Assembly: GCF_024758505.1 (NCBI RefSeq)
Contig: NZ_CP077970.1
Span: 5,022,001 to 5,086,000, forward strand
Source of the DNA: Bradyrhizobium arachidis
GTDB taxonomy: Bacteria; Pseudomonadota; Alphaproteobacteria; Rhizobiales; Xanthobacteraceae
DNA: 64,000 bases
Direction: 5' to 3'
Of this stretch, positions 16,378 to 24,756 are shown one piece after another. The notes under the pieces are model-generated. The model did no database searches and was not told the DNA's origin. It saw only the letters and a list, made by a program, of their open reading frames with translations. The position numbers were made by a program, and so were the translations under genes. Positions within the stretch are counted from its first letter, which is position 1. Each line of letters opens with the position of its first letter.

Positions 16378-16585
16378 CGGTTGAAAAATCTCCTGCTCCA
16401 GCGCTACCGCAGGGAACCCTAACAAACCGTTGAATTTGCCTCCGAACTTTCCCGGGGACGGGGCTGCCCACAGCCGCAAAACTCCGTTCCCGAACGGCTT
16501 GCCCCCTCGCCCAAAGGCCACTATACGTTCGGCCGCTGCTGGCCCCCGGGCACGACTCGATTGGGCCACGGCACGGCGCAGTTTA

Positions 16586-16660
16586 GCTCCCTTCGTCTAT
16601 CGGTTAGGACGCCACCCTTTCACGGTGGAGAGAGCGGTTCGATTCCGCTAGGGAGCGCCA
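16586..16660 (+). tRNA. tRNA-Glu (anticodon TTC)
   Basis: 75 bases with encoded CCA. Acceptor GCTCCCT pairs with AGGGAGC, and the T arm contains GGTTCGATTCC. The anticodon stem CCACC/GGTGG holds loop CTTTCAC, giving TTC for glutamate. Confidence 0.95.
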
Positions 16661-16779
16661 AAATTCCCAAGACATCTTTGATTTGGTTTCGCTTTTCGGC
16701 GATCTGGCAACCTTGGGTCCGACGGGACTATCGTCCCGGCAGATTTACCCGGGATGCCGCGTTTTGGGCCAATGGACGC

Positions 16780-17973
16780 TCAAGACGCGCGGTTGAGGAA
16801 GATCGGCAGCCCCCGCTTGTTGGAATAGAGAGGACGGTAGCGCTCCGTGTTGTATGTGCTGGCGACGTCCAATACGCGCGGCCCGAGCCTGGCGTCGGGG
16901 ATGGGCACCAGGTCGTAACGTCCCTCGACCAGCGCCGACATGAGGCCGGTCTTGCCTTCCAGAATCGCATCGTAGGCCATGTTACCGAAAGTCAGGGCGA
17001 CGAGCTTGTCGATGAAGTCAGGATCGCCCGATCGCAGATCGTAGGTGAGATCAGAGACGATAGTCTCCTCGCCGGCGCGCTGCTTGATCTCTTCGGCAAG
17101 CGCTTCGGCAACGCTCGTCCTTTTGCGGTGACCGTAGGCGTCAGGCTCGCCGTATTCCTGCATCTTGTAGCCCTCCCACTCGGCGCCTTCGCTGAGCACG
17201 ATCAGCGCGTAGTTGCTTGGGTTGGCGCGCTTTTCCTCACGCAGCAACTCGATCAGCTTATCAAGATTGACTTTGTACTCCGGTATCACGCATCGGATCG
17301 AGGTTGCGTATGCAGTATAGAGTGCCGTAAATCCGGCATCGCGGCCAAAGATGCGGAAAATTCCAACTCGCTCGTGTGAGCCGACAGTGGTGCGCTGCCG
17401 CTGGATGGCGTCGCTGGCGCGGGTGATCGCGGTCGAGAAGCCGATGCAGTACTCGGTGTTGCGGACATCGTTGTCCATCGTCTTCGGGATGGCGATGATC
17501 TTGACGCCGAGTCCACTGAGCTTGTCCGCATAGCTGAGCGTGTCGTCGCCGCCGATGGCGATCAGGTGATCGATGCCGAGGCCGGAGAGGTTCGCCAGTA
17601 CCTGGCCGGTGAGGTCCCAGGTCTTGGTTGAGATACCGCCCTTGGCACTCTCCGAGACTGGCAGGTCTTGGCCGACGAGATGATCGGGCAGCTTTTTCAT
17701 TTTTGAAGGATTGGTGCGGCTCGAGTGCAGCACGGTCCCGCCGCGCCGGTCGATGATGCGCGTATTTTCGCGATTGAGTGGGATGAGGTAGTGGGATTTG
17801 CTGGCGGGGTCGTCGAGGTTCAGATGCGTGAGGGCCTCCCAACCGCGGCGGAGCCCGACGACTTCGATGTCGTCCTCGCTGCCGCGATAAGTCACGGTCT
17901 TGATGATTGCATTGAGGCCGGGGACGTCGCCGCCGCCGGTGAGAATGCCGATGCGTTTTCTCGCCACGCCCAC
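16780..17973 (-). CDS. pfp: 6-phosphofructokinase, probable PPi-dependent type
   Basis: 397 residues of the phosphofructokinase superfamily. GILTGGGDVPGLN at the N terminus binds the phosphoryl donor loop. GGDDT (141-145) replaces the GGDGS of ATP enzymes, and PKTMDND (163-169) replaces G(T)IDND; both changes mark the pyrophosphate-using form, whose reaction fructose-6-P + PPi to fructose-1,6-bisP + Pi is reversible. The donor is inferred from these motifs only. It lies 45 bp after the fructose-1,6-bisphosphate aldolase/phosphatase gene on the same strand and is probably co-transcribed. ATG 17973 has GGAGGTGGG upstream. Confidence 0.88.
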   Translation of the reverse strand: MGVARKRIGILTGGGDVPGLNAIIKTVTYRGSEDDIEVVGLRRGWEALTHLNLDDPASKSHYLIPLNRENTRIIDRRGGTVLHSSRTNPSKMKKLPDHLVGQDLPVSESAKGGISTKTWDLTGQVLANLSGLGIDHLIAIGGDDTLSYADKLSGLGVKIIAIPKTMDNDVRNTEYCIGFSTAITRASDAIQRQRTTVGSHERVGIFRIFGRDAGFTALYTAYATSIRCVIPEYKVNLDKLIELLREEKRANPSNYALIVLSEGAEWEGYKMQEYGEPDAYGHRKRTSVAEALAEEIKQRAGEETIVSDLTYDLRSGDPDFIDKLVALTFGNMAYDAILEGKTGLMSALVEGRYDLVPIPDARLGPRVLDVASTYNTERYRPLYSNKRGLPIFLNRAS

Positions 17974-18018
17974 CTCCTGGTACTCGCATGTCGCAATAGC
18001 GCCCGTGACGCACGCTCT

Positions 18019-19164
18019 CTATTCGGCCGCTTCAGGCTTGCGCTCCTCTCGCAACCGAAAGCGCTTCAGCAGAGCGGACACGGTGTCGCGGAAACCGCCA
18101 TACTCCAGTTCGGAATAGGGCAGCATCGCGGCGCCCGACCAGCCTTGGCTGCGCATCTCGATCGCCTTGCGTTGTGCGCACCGGCGCACCTCGTCCCACG
18201 CCAGGTTGTCGAAAAAATCGGTATAGGACTCGGCAAAGCGGCCGTCCTTGTCAATCGAAAAGCCGGCGCAGGAAACGATCGGCAGGCAGTACATGCCCGT
18301 CACCGGTGTATTGAGCGGCACCGGCATCAGCGGCATCACGTGCGAGCCGCGTGCATCGCCACCGACGAAGTGCGCCTTGGCAAAGGGCGAGACGATTTCC
18401 TCGGGCGCGGGGAAAATTCCCTGGTTCCTGATGATCGCGACCGGATCATCCTTGCCGGTGTACTTGCCTGCGATCGCGTGAAGACGCTGCGCCGACACGG
18501 CGGCGGCAACCTCGCCATGTGTTTGCGAAACGATGCGATCAATGCCAAAGCGCTCGTTGTCGCGGAGCAGCGCGGCGATGTGGTAGTTGTCCGCCGGCGC
18601 GTCGAGTTCGATCACGCTGTCGCCGGCCGTGTTGTCCATGTCAATGATATGGAAACGGAATCCCTTGATCATCGGGGGCAGCATCAGCCCGGCGCAATAC
18701 ATGGGATCGGCGAAAGCAAGGTAGAGCGGCAGGTTGTAAGCGCCGGGGCCGCATTTGTCGGCGGCGAACACCATGAAGGACTCCGCTGGTCTCGGAGCCG
18801 AGAGGTTGTGGTCGAAGCTTAGTTCGGCGACGCCCGGACCGGCACCGCGAATGTTTCCGGAGGGTGCGTCTGCGAGCAGATCCTGGCCGGCACCGTAGAG
18901 ACCGGACGTCTTCGCAACCGAAGTCGCCGCGAGAAACGTCTTCCAGGCGAATTGATGGACCTCGGGGCTGCCTTCGCCCCTTGTGTGCGTCATGATGATC
19001 GCGATGTCGTCGCCGGTGTGGCAGATGAAGCCGTCGATCAAAAGACCAGTGGCGATCGCCTTCCCGACTTCGATGTCGACAGCCGCCATCATGCGTGAAG
19101 ACGGTTTTGTATGCCCTCCAACGGAGCCAACGTCAGCCTTGATGACCGAAAGAGTGAGTTTCAT
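18019..19164 (-). CDS. bifunctional fructose-1,6-bisphosphate aldolase/phosphatase
   Basis: 381 residues of the class V FBPase family, first known from Archaea and deep-branching bacteria. Catalytic residues fall at almost the same numbers as in characterised archaeal enzymes: D11 and H18 (IKADVGSVGGH), D52-D53 (HTGDD), the YGAGQD box near 90-95, a DK pair in FAADKCGPGAYN near 136, and YTGKDD with the Schiff-base Lys, then NQGIF with Gln. The enzyme condenses triose phosphates and dephosphorylates the product to fructose-6-P, a one-way gluconeogenic step needing Mg. ATG 19164 has GGGGAG 8 bases upstream. It is followed by the PPi-type phosphofructokinase. Confidence 0.92.
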   Translation of the reverse strand: MKLTLSVIKADVGSVGGHTKPSSRMMAAVDIEVGKAIATGLLIDGFICHTGDDIAIIMTHTRGEGSPEVHQFAWKTFLAATSVAKTSGLYGAGQDLLADAPSGNIRGAGPGVAELSFDHNLSAPRPAESFMVFAADKCGPGAYNLPLYLAFADPMYCAGLMLPPMIKGFRFHIIDMDNTAGDSVIELDAPADNYHIAALLRDNERFGIDRIVSQTHGEVAAAVSAQRLHAIAGKYTGKDDPVAIIRNQGIFPAPEEIVSPFAKAHFVGGDARGSHVMPLMPVPLNTPVTGMYCLPIVSCAGFSIDKDGRFAESYTDFFDNLAWDEVRRCAQRKAIEMRSQGWSGAAMLPYSELEYGGFRDTVSALLKRFRLREERKPEAAE

Positions 19165-19493
19165 GAGCGTTTCTCCCCGCGCAAGCACAGCGCCTCGGCC
19201 TCGACGCTCGCTGCGCCAGGGCGACGGCGCTGCTCATACGCGGCAAGAACCTCTGATGTTGCGATAGGTTCCAGCCTTGGGTTGATAGCTCTCCGCAACT
19301 GAGTGAGCGACCCCTGCCCCTTTGCTGCAGCCATAATGCGCAAAGTTGCCTTTAGAAGAGTGGCAAACCCGTTGAGTTCATTGGCATATCGCCCTTCGCT
19401 AGGGGGGCGCCACAACTCTCCAGGACATGGTCGATCCGGCTTCCGCTTTCGTCCGTATTCGGGGCGGAGGCGCTGATGCACGTCCATAGCCAC
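19161..19493 (-). CDS. possible protein overlapping the FBP aldolase/phosphatase start, 110 aa
   Basis: An open frame ends in TCATGA, so its TGA overlaps the ATG of the next gene by the classic ATGA. The middle part LNGFATLLKATLRIMAAAKG then LTQLRRAINPRLEPIA could be helical. The first 40 residues are Arg/Pro/Gly rich and not convincing as protein. It could be a real leader gene coupled to the downstream enzyme, or chance. No family is recognised. Confidence 0.3.
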   Translation of the reverse strand: MAMDVHQRLRPEYGRKRKPDRPCPGELWRPPSEGRYANELNGFATLLKATLRIMAAAKGQGSLTQLRRAINPRLEPIATSEVLAAYEQRRRPGAASVEAEALCLRGEKRS

Positions 19494-19564
19494 GCCATGA
19501 ACCTGCCGGCCTCGTCGCCGCGACCAATGATGCGCGCGGTCGCGGTGGCCGCCTGGAGGGACAT

Positions 19565-20266
19565 ATGGAGCAAGGCGGGTTCAATACGGAAGGCAGGGCC
19601 GACACGCCCGCACCCGCACCGACCCCGCCCACCTGGCTGCGTCAGGCCACGCAAATTGCACCGGACCGGCGCCGCTGGATGCTGGAGCACATGGCGCGGC
19701 ACAAATTCGTCGCCGTACGACCGGCCCGTGGCACCGCCGAGTCATCGGATCCGCCGCGCGCCATCGTGTTCCTCGCGAAATTCATCCTCTACATGGTGTT
19801 CTTCGGCTTCATCGGAGCATTGGCCTCGTCGTTGTTTCCGATCTGCCTTGGCCTGCTCCTGTTCTTCACGGCGGATGACTTTATCGAATGGGTGCTTGAG
19901 ACGACGGGCATCCGCCTCGTTCCCCACGCGCCCGGCCCGGATTTCATCAGGTTCTTCGTGTTTACCTTCGGATGGGGCCTTCTGCTCGGATCCTGGCGCG
20001 ACTCCGCGCCTGCCTGGCTATTGCCGTGGCTACCGCCGAGCGCGCCCTGGCCGTTCGTCGCGCGCGCGGCTCTGCTGATCGCGGCAGCAGCAGCCGTTGC
20101 AGCTGCGATCGCTGGGTTTGTGGCTCCGCGCTCACGAGATGGATCCGCGGATGATGGCCTGGGGCGGATAACGGCAAAATTCCTGATTGGCCTTGGCGTG
20201 TTGGCATTGCTTGCGGGCCTCGATTATTCCACGTCGATGGTCTCGGCCTGGCTCGAAGGTCACTAG
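19565..20266 (+). CDS. hypothetical membrane protein, 233 aa
   Basis: GGAGGGAC precedes ATG 19565. A Pro-rich cytoplasmic N terminus (about 1-65) is followed by hydrophobic segments at about 68-100 (long, perhaps two helices), 127-142, 158-185 and 205-220. The last follows a charged loop SRDGSADDGLG. No enzyme motif is seen. It stands divergent from the carbohydrate genes and upstream of the VanZ-like gene. Confidence 0.6.
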   Translation: MEQGGFNTEGRADTPAPAPTPPTWLRQATQIAPDRRRWMLEHMARHKFVAVRPARGTAESSDPPRAIVFLAKFILYMVFFGFIGALASSLFPICLGLLLFFTADDFIEWVLETTGIRLVPHAPGPDFIRFFVFTFGWGLLLGSWRDSAPAWLLPWLPPSAPWPFVARAALLIAAAAAVAAAIAGFVAPRSRDGSADDGLGRITAKFLIGLGVLALLAGLDYSTSMVSAWLEGH

Positions 20267-20392
20267 ATCGCCCACCGGCAGGCCGACGCGCCCTGCAAGC
20301 CCTCCTGCCGCGGGATGTCGCGGCGAGCGGGCTTTAACGATACTTGCCGCTTTCGGGGGCGCCGGTCTGCTCACTCGGCTATTGCTCGCGGG

Positions 20393-20776
20393 ATGAACCG
20401 AAAGATCGCGCTCATGGCGGCCGGCGCGTGCCTTGGCCTGATCATCTACGCCACGCTGTCTCCGATGGCGGGACGACCGGTGTTCATCAGCCACCACGAA
20501 CCATTGCTGGTCGCCGCCATCGAGCGTCTCTGCGCCTATGGCCTCCTCGGCGTCCTCGTCGCGATAGTCCTTCCGGATCGCCTTCGCCTGGCCTGCGTGC
20601 TCATGGTGGGCGCCGCCTTCCTCCTGGAGTTTCTCCAGGCCTTGCAGCCCGACCGCGATCCATACCTGCCGCATGCCCTGCAAAAGGCCATCGGCGGCCT
20701 TGCCGGCATCCTGCTGGCTCAGATGATCGTCGCGTTCAGGCGGAAACGATCGCAAGCCGCTGACAGCAGCTCCTAG
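20393..20776 (+). CDS. VanZ-like family membrane protein, 127 aa
   Basis: Four predicted helices: 5-22 (ALMAAGACLGLIIYATLSP), 40-60, 66-85 and 98-115. The pattern of YATLSP near the first helix, E.L.AYG.LG in the second and an acidic FLLEFLQ.L.P.R in the third resembles VanZ-like proteins of unknown function. ATG 20393 starts the recognisable part; the frame extends 26 codons upstream without protein-like sequence. Confidence 0.6.
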   Translation: MNRKIALMAAGACLGLIIYATLSPMAGRPVFISHHEPLLVAAIERLCAYGLLGVLVAIVLPDRLRLACVLMVGAAFLLEFLQALQPDRDPYLPHALQKAIGGLAGILLAQMIVAFRRKRSQAADSSS

Positions 20777-20938
20777 CCTCCCGCGACCCAGCAAATCATG
20801 CAGCGCGGCGGACCAACATTTGTTGGCGCCCTCCGGCTCGTGACGTGCTAGGCAGGTCTCGGCGTCGAAATCGGGAAAATTTGGCAATCCGGCGCCGAGA
20901 GATGTGGATCTCTCGCCCAAGAAGAACCGGGGCGCTCA

Positions 20939-21118
20939 ATGAAAGACATGAAGGCTCAACTCGAGAAGTTGCGCGCGGACGCCGCCGAATGCGCATTGAT
21001 CCGTGATCTGGCGACCGACACCAGGAAACGCGAACTGTTCGCCAAACTTGCCGCACATCTGGAAGTCCTGGCGTCCGAGGTGGAGCGTGCCCTCGGCGCG
21101 GAGCGGAATACCACCTGA
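20939..21118 (+). CDS. small helical protein, 59 aa
   Basis: MKDMKAQLEKLRADAAECAL, then IRDLATDTRKRELFAKLAAH and LEVLASEVERALGA: a heptad-like, charged helical protein. I recall near-identical small proteins as widespread in Bradyrhizobium, often annotated hypothetical. GGGG stands 6 bases before ATG 20939. The TGA is at 21116. Function unknown, cytoplasmic. Confidence 0.7.
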   Translation: MKDMKAQLEKLRADAAECALIRDLATDTRKRELFAKLAAHLEVLASEVERALGAERNTT

Positions 21119-21197
21119 TCGGCCTTGTTCGAAAATAGGAACAAATGGCAACGCAAGTCGGTTTCTCTGCTGCCGGCTCCCGCCGATGCCGGCCGGA

Positions 21198-21244
21198 ACG
21201 GCCCCGGCCCCAACCTGCGACATCCCCAGCCGAGCCGGGGCCGT
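21198..21244. repeat. long inverted repeat between convergent genes
   Basis: ACGGCCCCGGC and GCCGGGGCCGT are perfect 11-base arms 25 bases apart. It lies between the convergent genes at 20939 and 21296 and may act as a bidirectional transcription barrier, though no T tract follows. Confidence 0.5.
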
Positions 21245-21295
21245 CTCCTGTCAGACGACACGCCACGAATTGCGCTACGGGCGAGGGACGACCCT

Positions 21296-21532
21296 CTATT
21301 GCTGCGAGCTGGCCTGACCAGCTTCCTCCCCGCCCGCGGAGAGAGCGTCCAGTCCGGCCTCGATGATCGCGATGTCCTGATCGACCTGCGCGATCGACGA
21401 CCGGCAATCGAGGCCCTTCATCGCCTTGAGATCCACGGCAAGACGCCGGCGGTGCATTCTGAGGTTCTCGAGCGACTGACGATCCTTCAGACGCGTGAAT
21501 CCTTCCACGATCAATTCCATTGCACTGGACAC
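21296..21532 (-). CDS. small helical protein, 78 aa
   Basis: AGAGG stands 7 bases before GTG 21532; an in-frame ATG lies four codons on. The product is helical and charged (EGFTRLKDRQSLENLRMHRR, then AQVDQDIAIIEAGLDALS) with a Gly/Ala/Ser/Gln tail. It resembles small coiled-coil proteins without known role. No membrane segment is visible. Confidence 0.6.
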   Translation of the reverse strand: MSSAMELIVEGFTRLKDRQSLENLRMHRRRLAVDLKAMKGLDCRSSIAQVDQDIAIIEAGLDALSAGGEEAGQASSQQ

Positions 21533-21911
21533 AACAGCACCTCTGACAATAACTCGAAACGCAATGGCCCCAGCGTAGGACGATGTTCGCGCCCGTCAAC
21601 CATCTCCGACCGCTTACCTTAACGCTGCACGTCGCAAGCCCCGCTATTTCGCGACACGGCGTGTGCACTTGTGAACATACGGGAGAACAAAGACCGTCTA
21701 AGAGACGGATGCCGGGACAGCGAGGCGTTTCATTCCTTAGTCAATTTTGAACCCGGATGGCCGCTGGTATCGAAGCCAGCGGCCCTTTTCGTGCAGACAG
21801 CGCGTGCGCACGAAGTGGAGCTCGCGCTTAGGAACGATCGATCGCAGCCCCCATCGTCAGAGGTCAGGCGCCGCGGCGAAGCGGTGCACTTTCACGGAGG
21901 GAAGGACGGGC
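21533..21911. other. spacer containing an orphan terminator
   Basis: No credible gene lies in these 379 bases. A strong hairpin terminator sits at 21759-21789 on the plus strand (separate entry), so a short RNA may be made from this spacer. Confidence 0.4.
21759..21789 (+). terminator. rho-independent terminator without an upstream gene
   Basis: GGCCGCTGG and CCAGCGGCC form a perfect 9 bp stem around TATCGAAG, followed by CTTTTCG. The nearest gene upstream is on the other strand (start 21532), so the transcript ended here would be shorter than about 230 bases. Confidence 0.7.
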
Positions 21912-22055
21912 TTGGAGATCGTCTTTTTCATCGGTGCTTTCGTTCTGCTCACCGCGCTCATCTATGGCGTTCTCAGCCATCGCTATCGCAACCGCGTCGC
22001 CGATCGCATCGGCGAGGAAGTAACGCGCGAGAGATATCGCCGCAACGAAACCTGA
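21912..22055 (+). CDS. small membrane protein, 47 aa
   Basis: TTG 21912 follows GGAGGGAAGG by 6 bases, which supports this rare start. The product begins with the helix EIVFFIGAFVLLTALIYGVL and continues with a basic, polar tail (SHRYRNRVADRIGEEVTRER). One-pass proteins of exactly this plan are frequent in Bradyrhizobium. Role unknown. Confidence 0.65.
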   Translation: MEIVFFIGAFVLLTALIYGVLSHRYRNRVADRIGEEVTRERYRRNET

Positions 22056-22207
22056 CTGTTACGGATCGGCGCCTCGGCTTTTGGCCGAACAGGAACGCCT
22101 CGTACCTGCGCTCTTCAGCCAGCGACGGGATAAAAACGCCGCCTGCATCATCGCAGGCGACGCTGTTTCGATTGGTATGCTTGCCGACAGGCGTTGCGCG
22201 CCGTAGC

Positions 22208-22423
22208 TCAGGAAATCTCCCGGGGAAGCCTCCCGTCGGGGCGCGGATCACAGACCTCGTCCAACCGCTCGACGTGATAGCCCGCCGGCAGCAGCCGACC
22301 GCCCTCCTCGTCCGCGACCGGAACGTCCGTGACCAAGCCCTCGATCAGAGCGGCCTCCCAAACTTCCTTTTCGGTCGCGAACGGACTCCCGATCTGCCGC
22401 TGACCTTCGAACAGGGCGTACAT
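22208..22423 (-). CDS. small hypothetical protein, 71 aa
   Basis: AGGGAG stands 8 bases before ATG 22423. MYALFEGQRQIGSPFATEKE then VWEAALIEGLVTDVPV and LLPAGYHVERL suggest a compact mixed alpha/beta fold without membrane or export signals. I recognise the style as a recurrent Bradyrhizobium family, but no function is known to me. Confidence 0.65.
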   Translation of the reverse strand: MYALFEGQRQIGSPFATEKEVWEAALIEGLVTDVPVADEEGGRLLPAGYHVERLDEVCDPRPDGRLPREIS

Positions 22424-22441
22424 TCAAGCTTCTCCCTTACG

Positions 22442-22843
22442 CTAGCGCTTGGCGGGCGGGCCGCTCTTGTTGCCGGGCAGCCCCTTCACGTTTGAAGAAT
22501 CCTGCTGTTCGACCGACGGATTCTTCGAGCTCGAGCCGACCGTTCCCCGTTGCGCGGGAGGTCCATTCTTGTTGCCGGGGGCACCGGCAATTCCCGTTCC
22601 CGAGTTCGGTGCACTCGGGGCCGTCGCCGCGCCCGTCGTCGTGGTGGAGTTGGTTTGACCGGGGATATGAGTTGCGGAGCCCTGCTTCTCCTGTTCGCTC
22701 ACGAAGCCGGACGCTCCGGAGTTGTGCGTCTTCACGCCCTTGTCCGCTTCATGCTGAAGGGTTTCATTCGAGCTTTGCTGCGCCGATGCCGGCACAATCA
22801 ATGTGGCGAGTGCAATGGGTACAGTCAGGATCAACATTCGCAT
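22442..22843 (-). CDS. secreted low-complexity protein with GNK-GPP repeats, 133 aa
   Basis: The signal peptide is MRMLILTVPIALATLIVPASA, cleaved before QQSSNETLQ. The mature protein is rich in Ser, Thr, Gly, Asn and Pro and contains two copies of the unit G(A/L)PGNK(N/S)GPPA(Q/K)R (about 88-100 and the C terminus). AGAAGGA precedes ATG 22843 by 7 bases. It is probably periplasmic and disordered. Function unknown. Confidence 0.7.
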   Translation of the reverse strand: MRMLILTVPIALATLIVPASAQQSSNETLQHEADKGVKTHNSGASGFVSEQEKQGSATHIPGQTNSTTTTGAATAPSAPNSGTGIAGAPGNKNGPPAQRGTVGSSSKNPSVEQQDSSNVKGLPGNKSGPPAKR

Positions 22844-22994
22844 CGATTTCCTTCTGAGGTTGATCCCCACCAACGCCCAACGATGCCGACATTTCCTCGC
22901 GATAGTATTCTTTGTTTCGCATGCCGCGGGACACGGAAACGCTGTTCCCGCTCTCGAACCCGCGATGCGCCACTGAAATCAGCAGCGCCTTTAT

Positions 22995-23261
22995 CTAACT
23001 AGGCGCTTTGTCGGCAACGTATCCGCCGCGATATCGACGGTGGGCCGGTCGCGCGCGCCGCGGCAGCCTTGGCAGCTTCTCGATTTTCGCCAACTGCCCT
23101 GACGCCGAAATGATCGCCATCTCCTGGAAGCCGCATCCGCCGCAAACGAAGGTGACCTCGTTCGGGGTCGCCCATGCGGATTTCCGAATCTTGGCCGCCA
23201 TCGGCCAGGCGCCGCATTCAGGGCATGAAATCAGGAAACGACCAGGGTCAAGCATACCCAT
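22995..23261 (-). CDS. small zinc-ribbon-like protein, 88 aa
   Basis: GGAGAG lies 6 bases before ATG 23261. The product has a CPECG pair and, about 28 residues on, CGGCGF: a C-x2-C ... C-x2-C zinc ribbon. The tail is strongly basic (LPRLPRRARPAHRRYRGGY), so nucleic acid contact is possible. The frame continues 71 codons upstream, but the strong internal ribosome site favours the short form. Confidence 0.6.
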   Translation of the reverse strand: MGMLDPGRFLISCPECGAWPMAAKIRKSAWATPNEVTFVCGGCGFQEMAIISASGQLAKIEKLPRLPRRARPAHRRYRGGYVADKAPS

Positions 23262-23536
23262 CGAGATCTCTCCACGATCTGCCCATGTGTCGAAATGCTC
23301 AAACCGTGCAGATAGTTCCGGGACAGGCCGTTGCGACTCGTGGTTCGCTTCCGCCGTAGCGAAAGCCGGCATCGCGACGCGCACCGCACAAAGTCGTGAG
23401 GGTTCCAAATTCCGATATCGTACGGCCGCCGCGTTAACTCGAAATTCACAACCGATCATGTGCGACGGTATCAATTGCTTTAGACATTATCGGCTAGAGA
23501 CGCGCACGGAAACGATCCGACACACGATTGGCCCTC

Positions 23537-24166
23537 ATGTCCGTCAACGACTTCCTCCGGCAGCGTGCACTGGAATTGACCGTTGGCGGCAGCTACTCGC
23601 TGCATCGCTGGTACGACTGCGAGGGCCGTTTGCGCACATTCGCCTGCCGCACCAAACGCGTCTCTCCGTTCCGCATGATCGTCGATGTCCCCGTGGTCGG
23701 AAAGGTCGGCGAGCGCGTGACCTCCTACTTCCAGGACTTTGGCGAGTTCGAATGCACGATCAGCGAGACGCTGAAATCGGGCTTCCTGATGGAGCTCGAG
23801 ATGACACGTGCGCGGCGCGCCTGGATGTCGGAGAAGCTCACCTGGCTCGAGAAGAAACAGAAGGACGCCAGCATCGAGGAATTGAGGCACGACGCGCGGT
23901 TCGTGCCGAAGGTCGCACACACGCTGCTGACCCTGGCCGACGGCGACACGCATCCCTGCCTCATCATCGACATGTCGACCGCGGGTGTGGCCGTGTCGGC
24001 GGAATACGATCCGGAGATCGGCACCCCGCTCGCCGTCGGCGCCTGCGTCGGCCGCGTGATCCGGAAATTCGCCCACGGCTTTGCGGTCAAGTTTGCCGAG
24101 AAGCAGAATCGTGACATCCTCGAACGCTTGATCGTTCGCTCTAGCCCTTTGCTACAGACCGCGTGA
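23537..24166 (+). CDS. PilZ domain protein, 209 aa
   Basis: The N-terminal half (about 10-90) begins RQRALELTVGGSYSLHRWYD and looks like a degenerate PilZ-type barrel. The C-terminal half (about 115-200) has RHDARFVPK with a preceding helix, CLIIDMSTAGVAVSAEYDP (the D.S..G motif) and VGRVIRKFAHGFAVKF. Two-domain PilZ proteins are common in Rhizobiales and may sense cyclic di-GMP. ATG 23537 is preferred to the TTG nine bases upstream. The next gene's frame begins over the stop codon. Confidence 0.8.
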   Translation: MSVNDFLRQRALELTVGGSYSLHRWYDCEGRLRTFACRTKRVSPFRMIVDVPVVGKVGERVTSYFQDFGEFECTISETLKSGFLMELEMTRARRAWMSEKLTWLEKKQKDASIEELRHDARFVPKVAHTLLTLADGDTHPCLIIDMSTAGVAVSAEYDPEIGTPLAVGACVGRVIRKFAHGFAVKFAEKQNRDILERLIVRSSPLLQTA

Positions 24167-24213
24167 CGGCTAAAACCGCTTTCCTTGTCTCCAGATTTCC
24201 AGAGCCCCCAATA

Positions 24214-24612
24214 GTGAACCGCGCTATTTCTGCAGCCGTCGCCGCGCTATTACTCGCGACAGCCAACACGGCCCAGGCCGACGCCATGTTTCGCACGGCT
24301 CCGTCCGGCAAGACGACCCGAATGATCACCTACAAAGCCTGGAAGCGCAGCGACTGCAGCGCAGATATCGGCGTGGTCAAGGTCGTGAGCAAACCAGCGC
24401 ATGGCACTCTAACGCCGCGCCCCGGTGTCGCTGCCACGATCGGGAAAAACCGGGTCGGTCGCGATAATTCATGCATGGGACGTCCGATCACAGGGTTTCA
24501 GGTCGACTACAGGTCAAACCCGGGCTATCGCGGAACCGACACCTTTGTCATTGAAACCACGTTTGGAAAGCGATCGATGGTCGTGGATACCTTCACGGTG
24601 ACCGTCGAGTAG
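24214..24612 (+). CDS. secreted hypothetical protein, 132 aa
   Basis: Using GTG 24214, the N terminus is a signal peptide NRAISAAVAALLLATANTAQA. The mature domain begins DAMFRTAPSGKTTRMITYKA and shows the pattern of a tandem beta domain: VVSKPAHGTLTPR, CMGRPITGFQVDYRSNPGYR, then GTDTFVIETTFG. The (V)(V/S)..P.HGT......Y.P..G..G.D.F pattern resembles Ig-like/cadherin-type repeats in secreted proteins. GTG 24163, overlapping the previous stop, is an alternative start but would bury the signal peptide. Confidence 0.65.
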   Translation: MNRAISAAVAALLLATANTAQADAMFRTAPSGKTTRMITYKAWKRSDCSADIGVVKVVSKPAHGTLTPRPGVAATIGKNRVGRDNSCMGRPITGFQVDYRSNPGYRGTDTFVIETTFGKRSMVVDTFTVTVE

Positions 24613-24756
24613 AGCCCGCTGCGCACACTGCTCTGCGCGACAATCTCGCAGCCGCCCCCTTAACTTTGCCCGAACTGGCCTCTTGGAACGCCCCCGACGG
24701 GCGCTATAAGGTGCATCGTCGTGCCTCCGCAATCGCTGCGGGATCGGGAGTTTGGA

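Noticed and set aside
17725..18822. A 365-codon open frame on the plus strand opposite the phosphofructokinase and FBP aldolase/phosphatase genes
   Set aside because: The minus-strand genes carry exact catalytic motifs, while this frame has Arg/Ala/His-rich sequence typical of the reverse strand of GC-rich genes.
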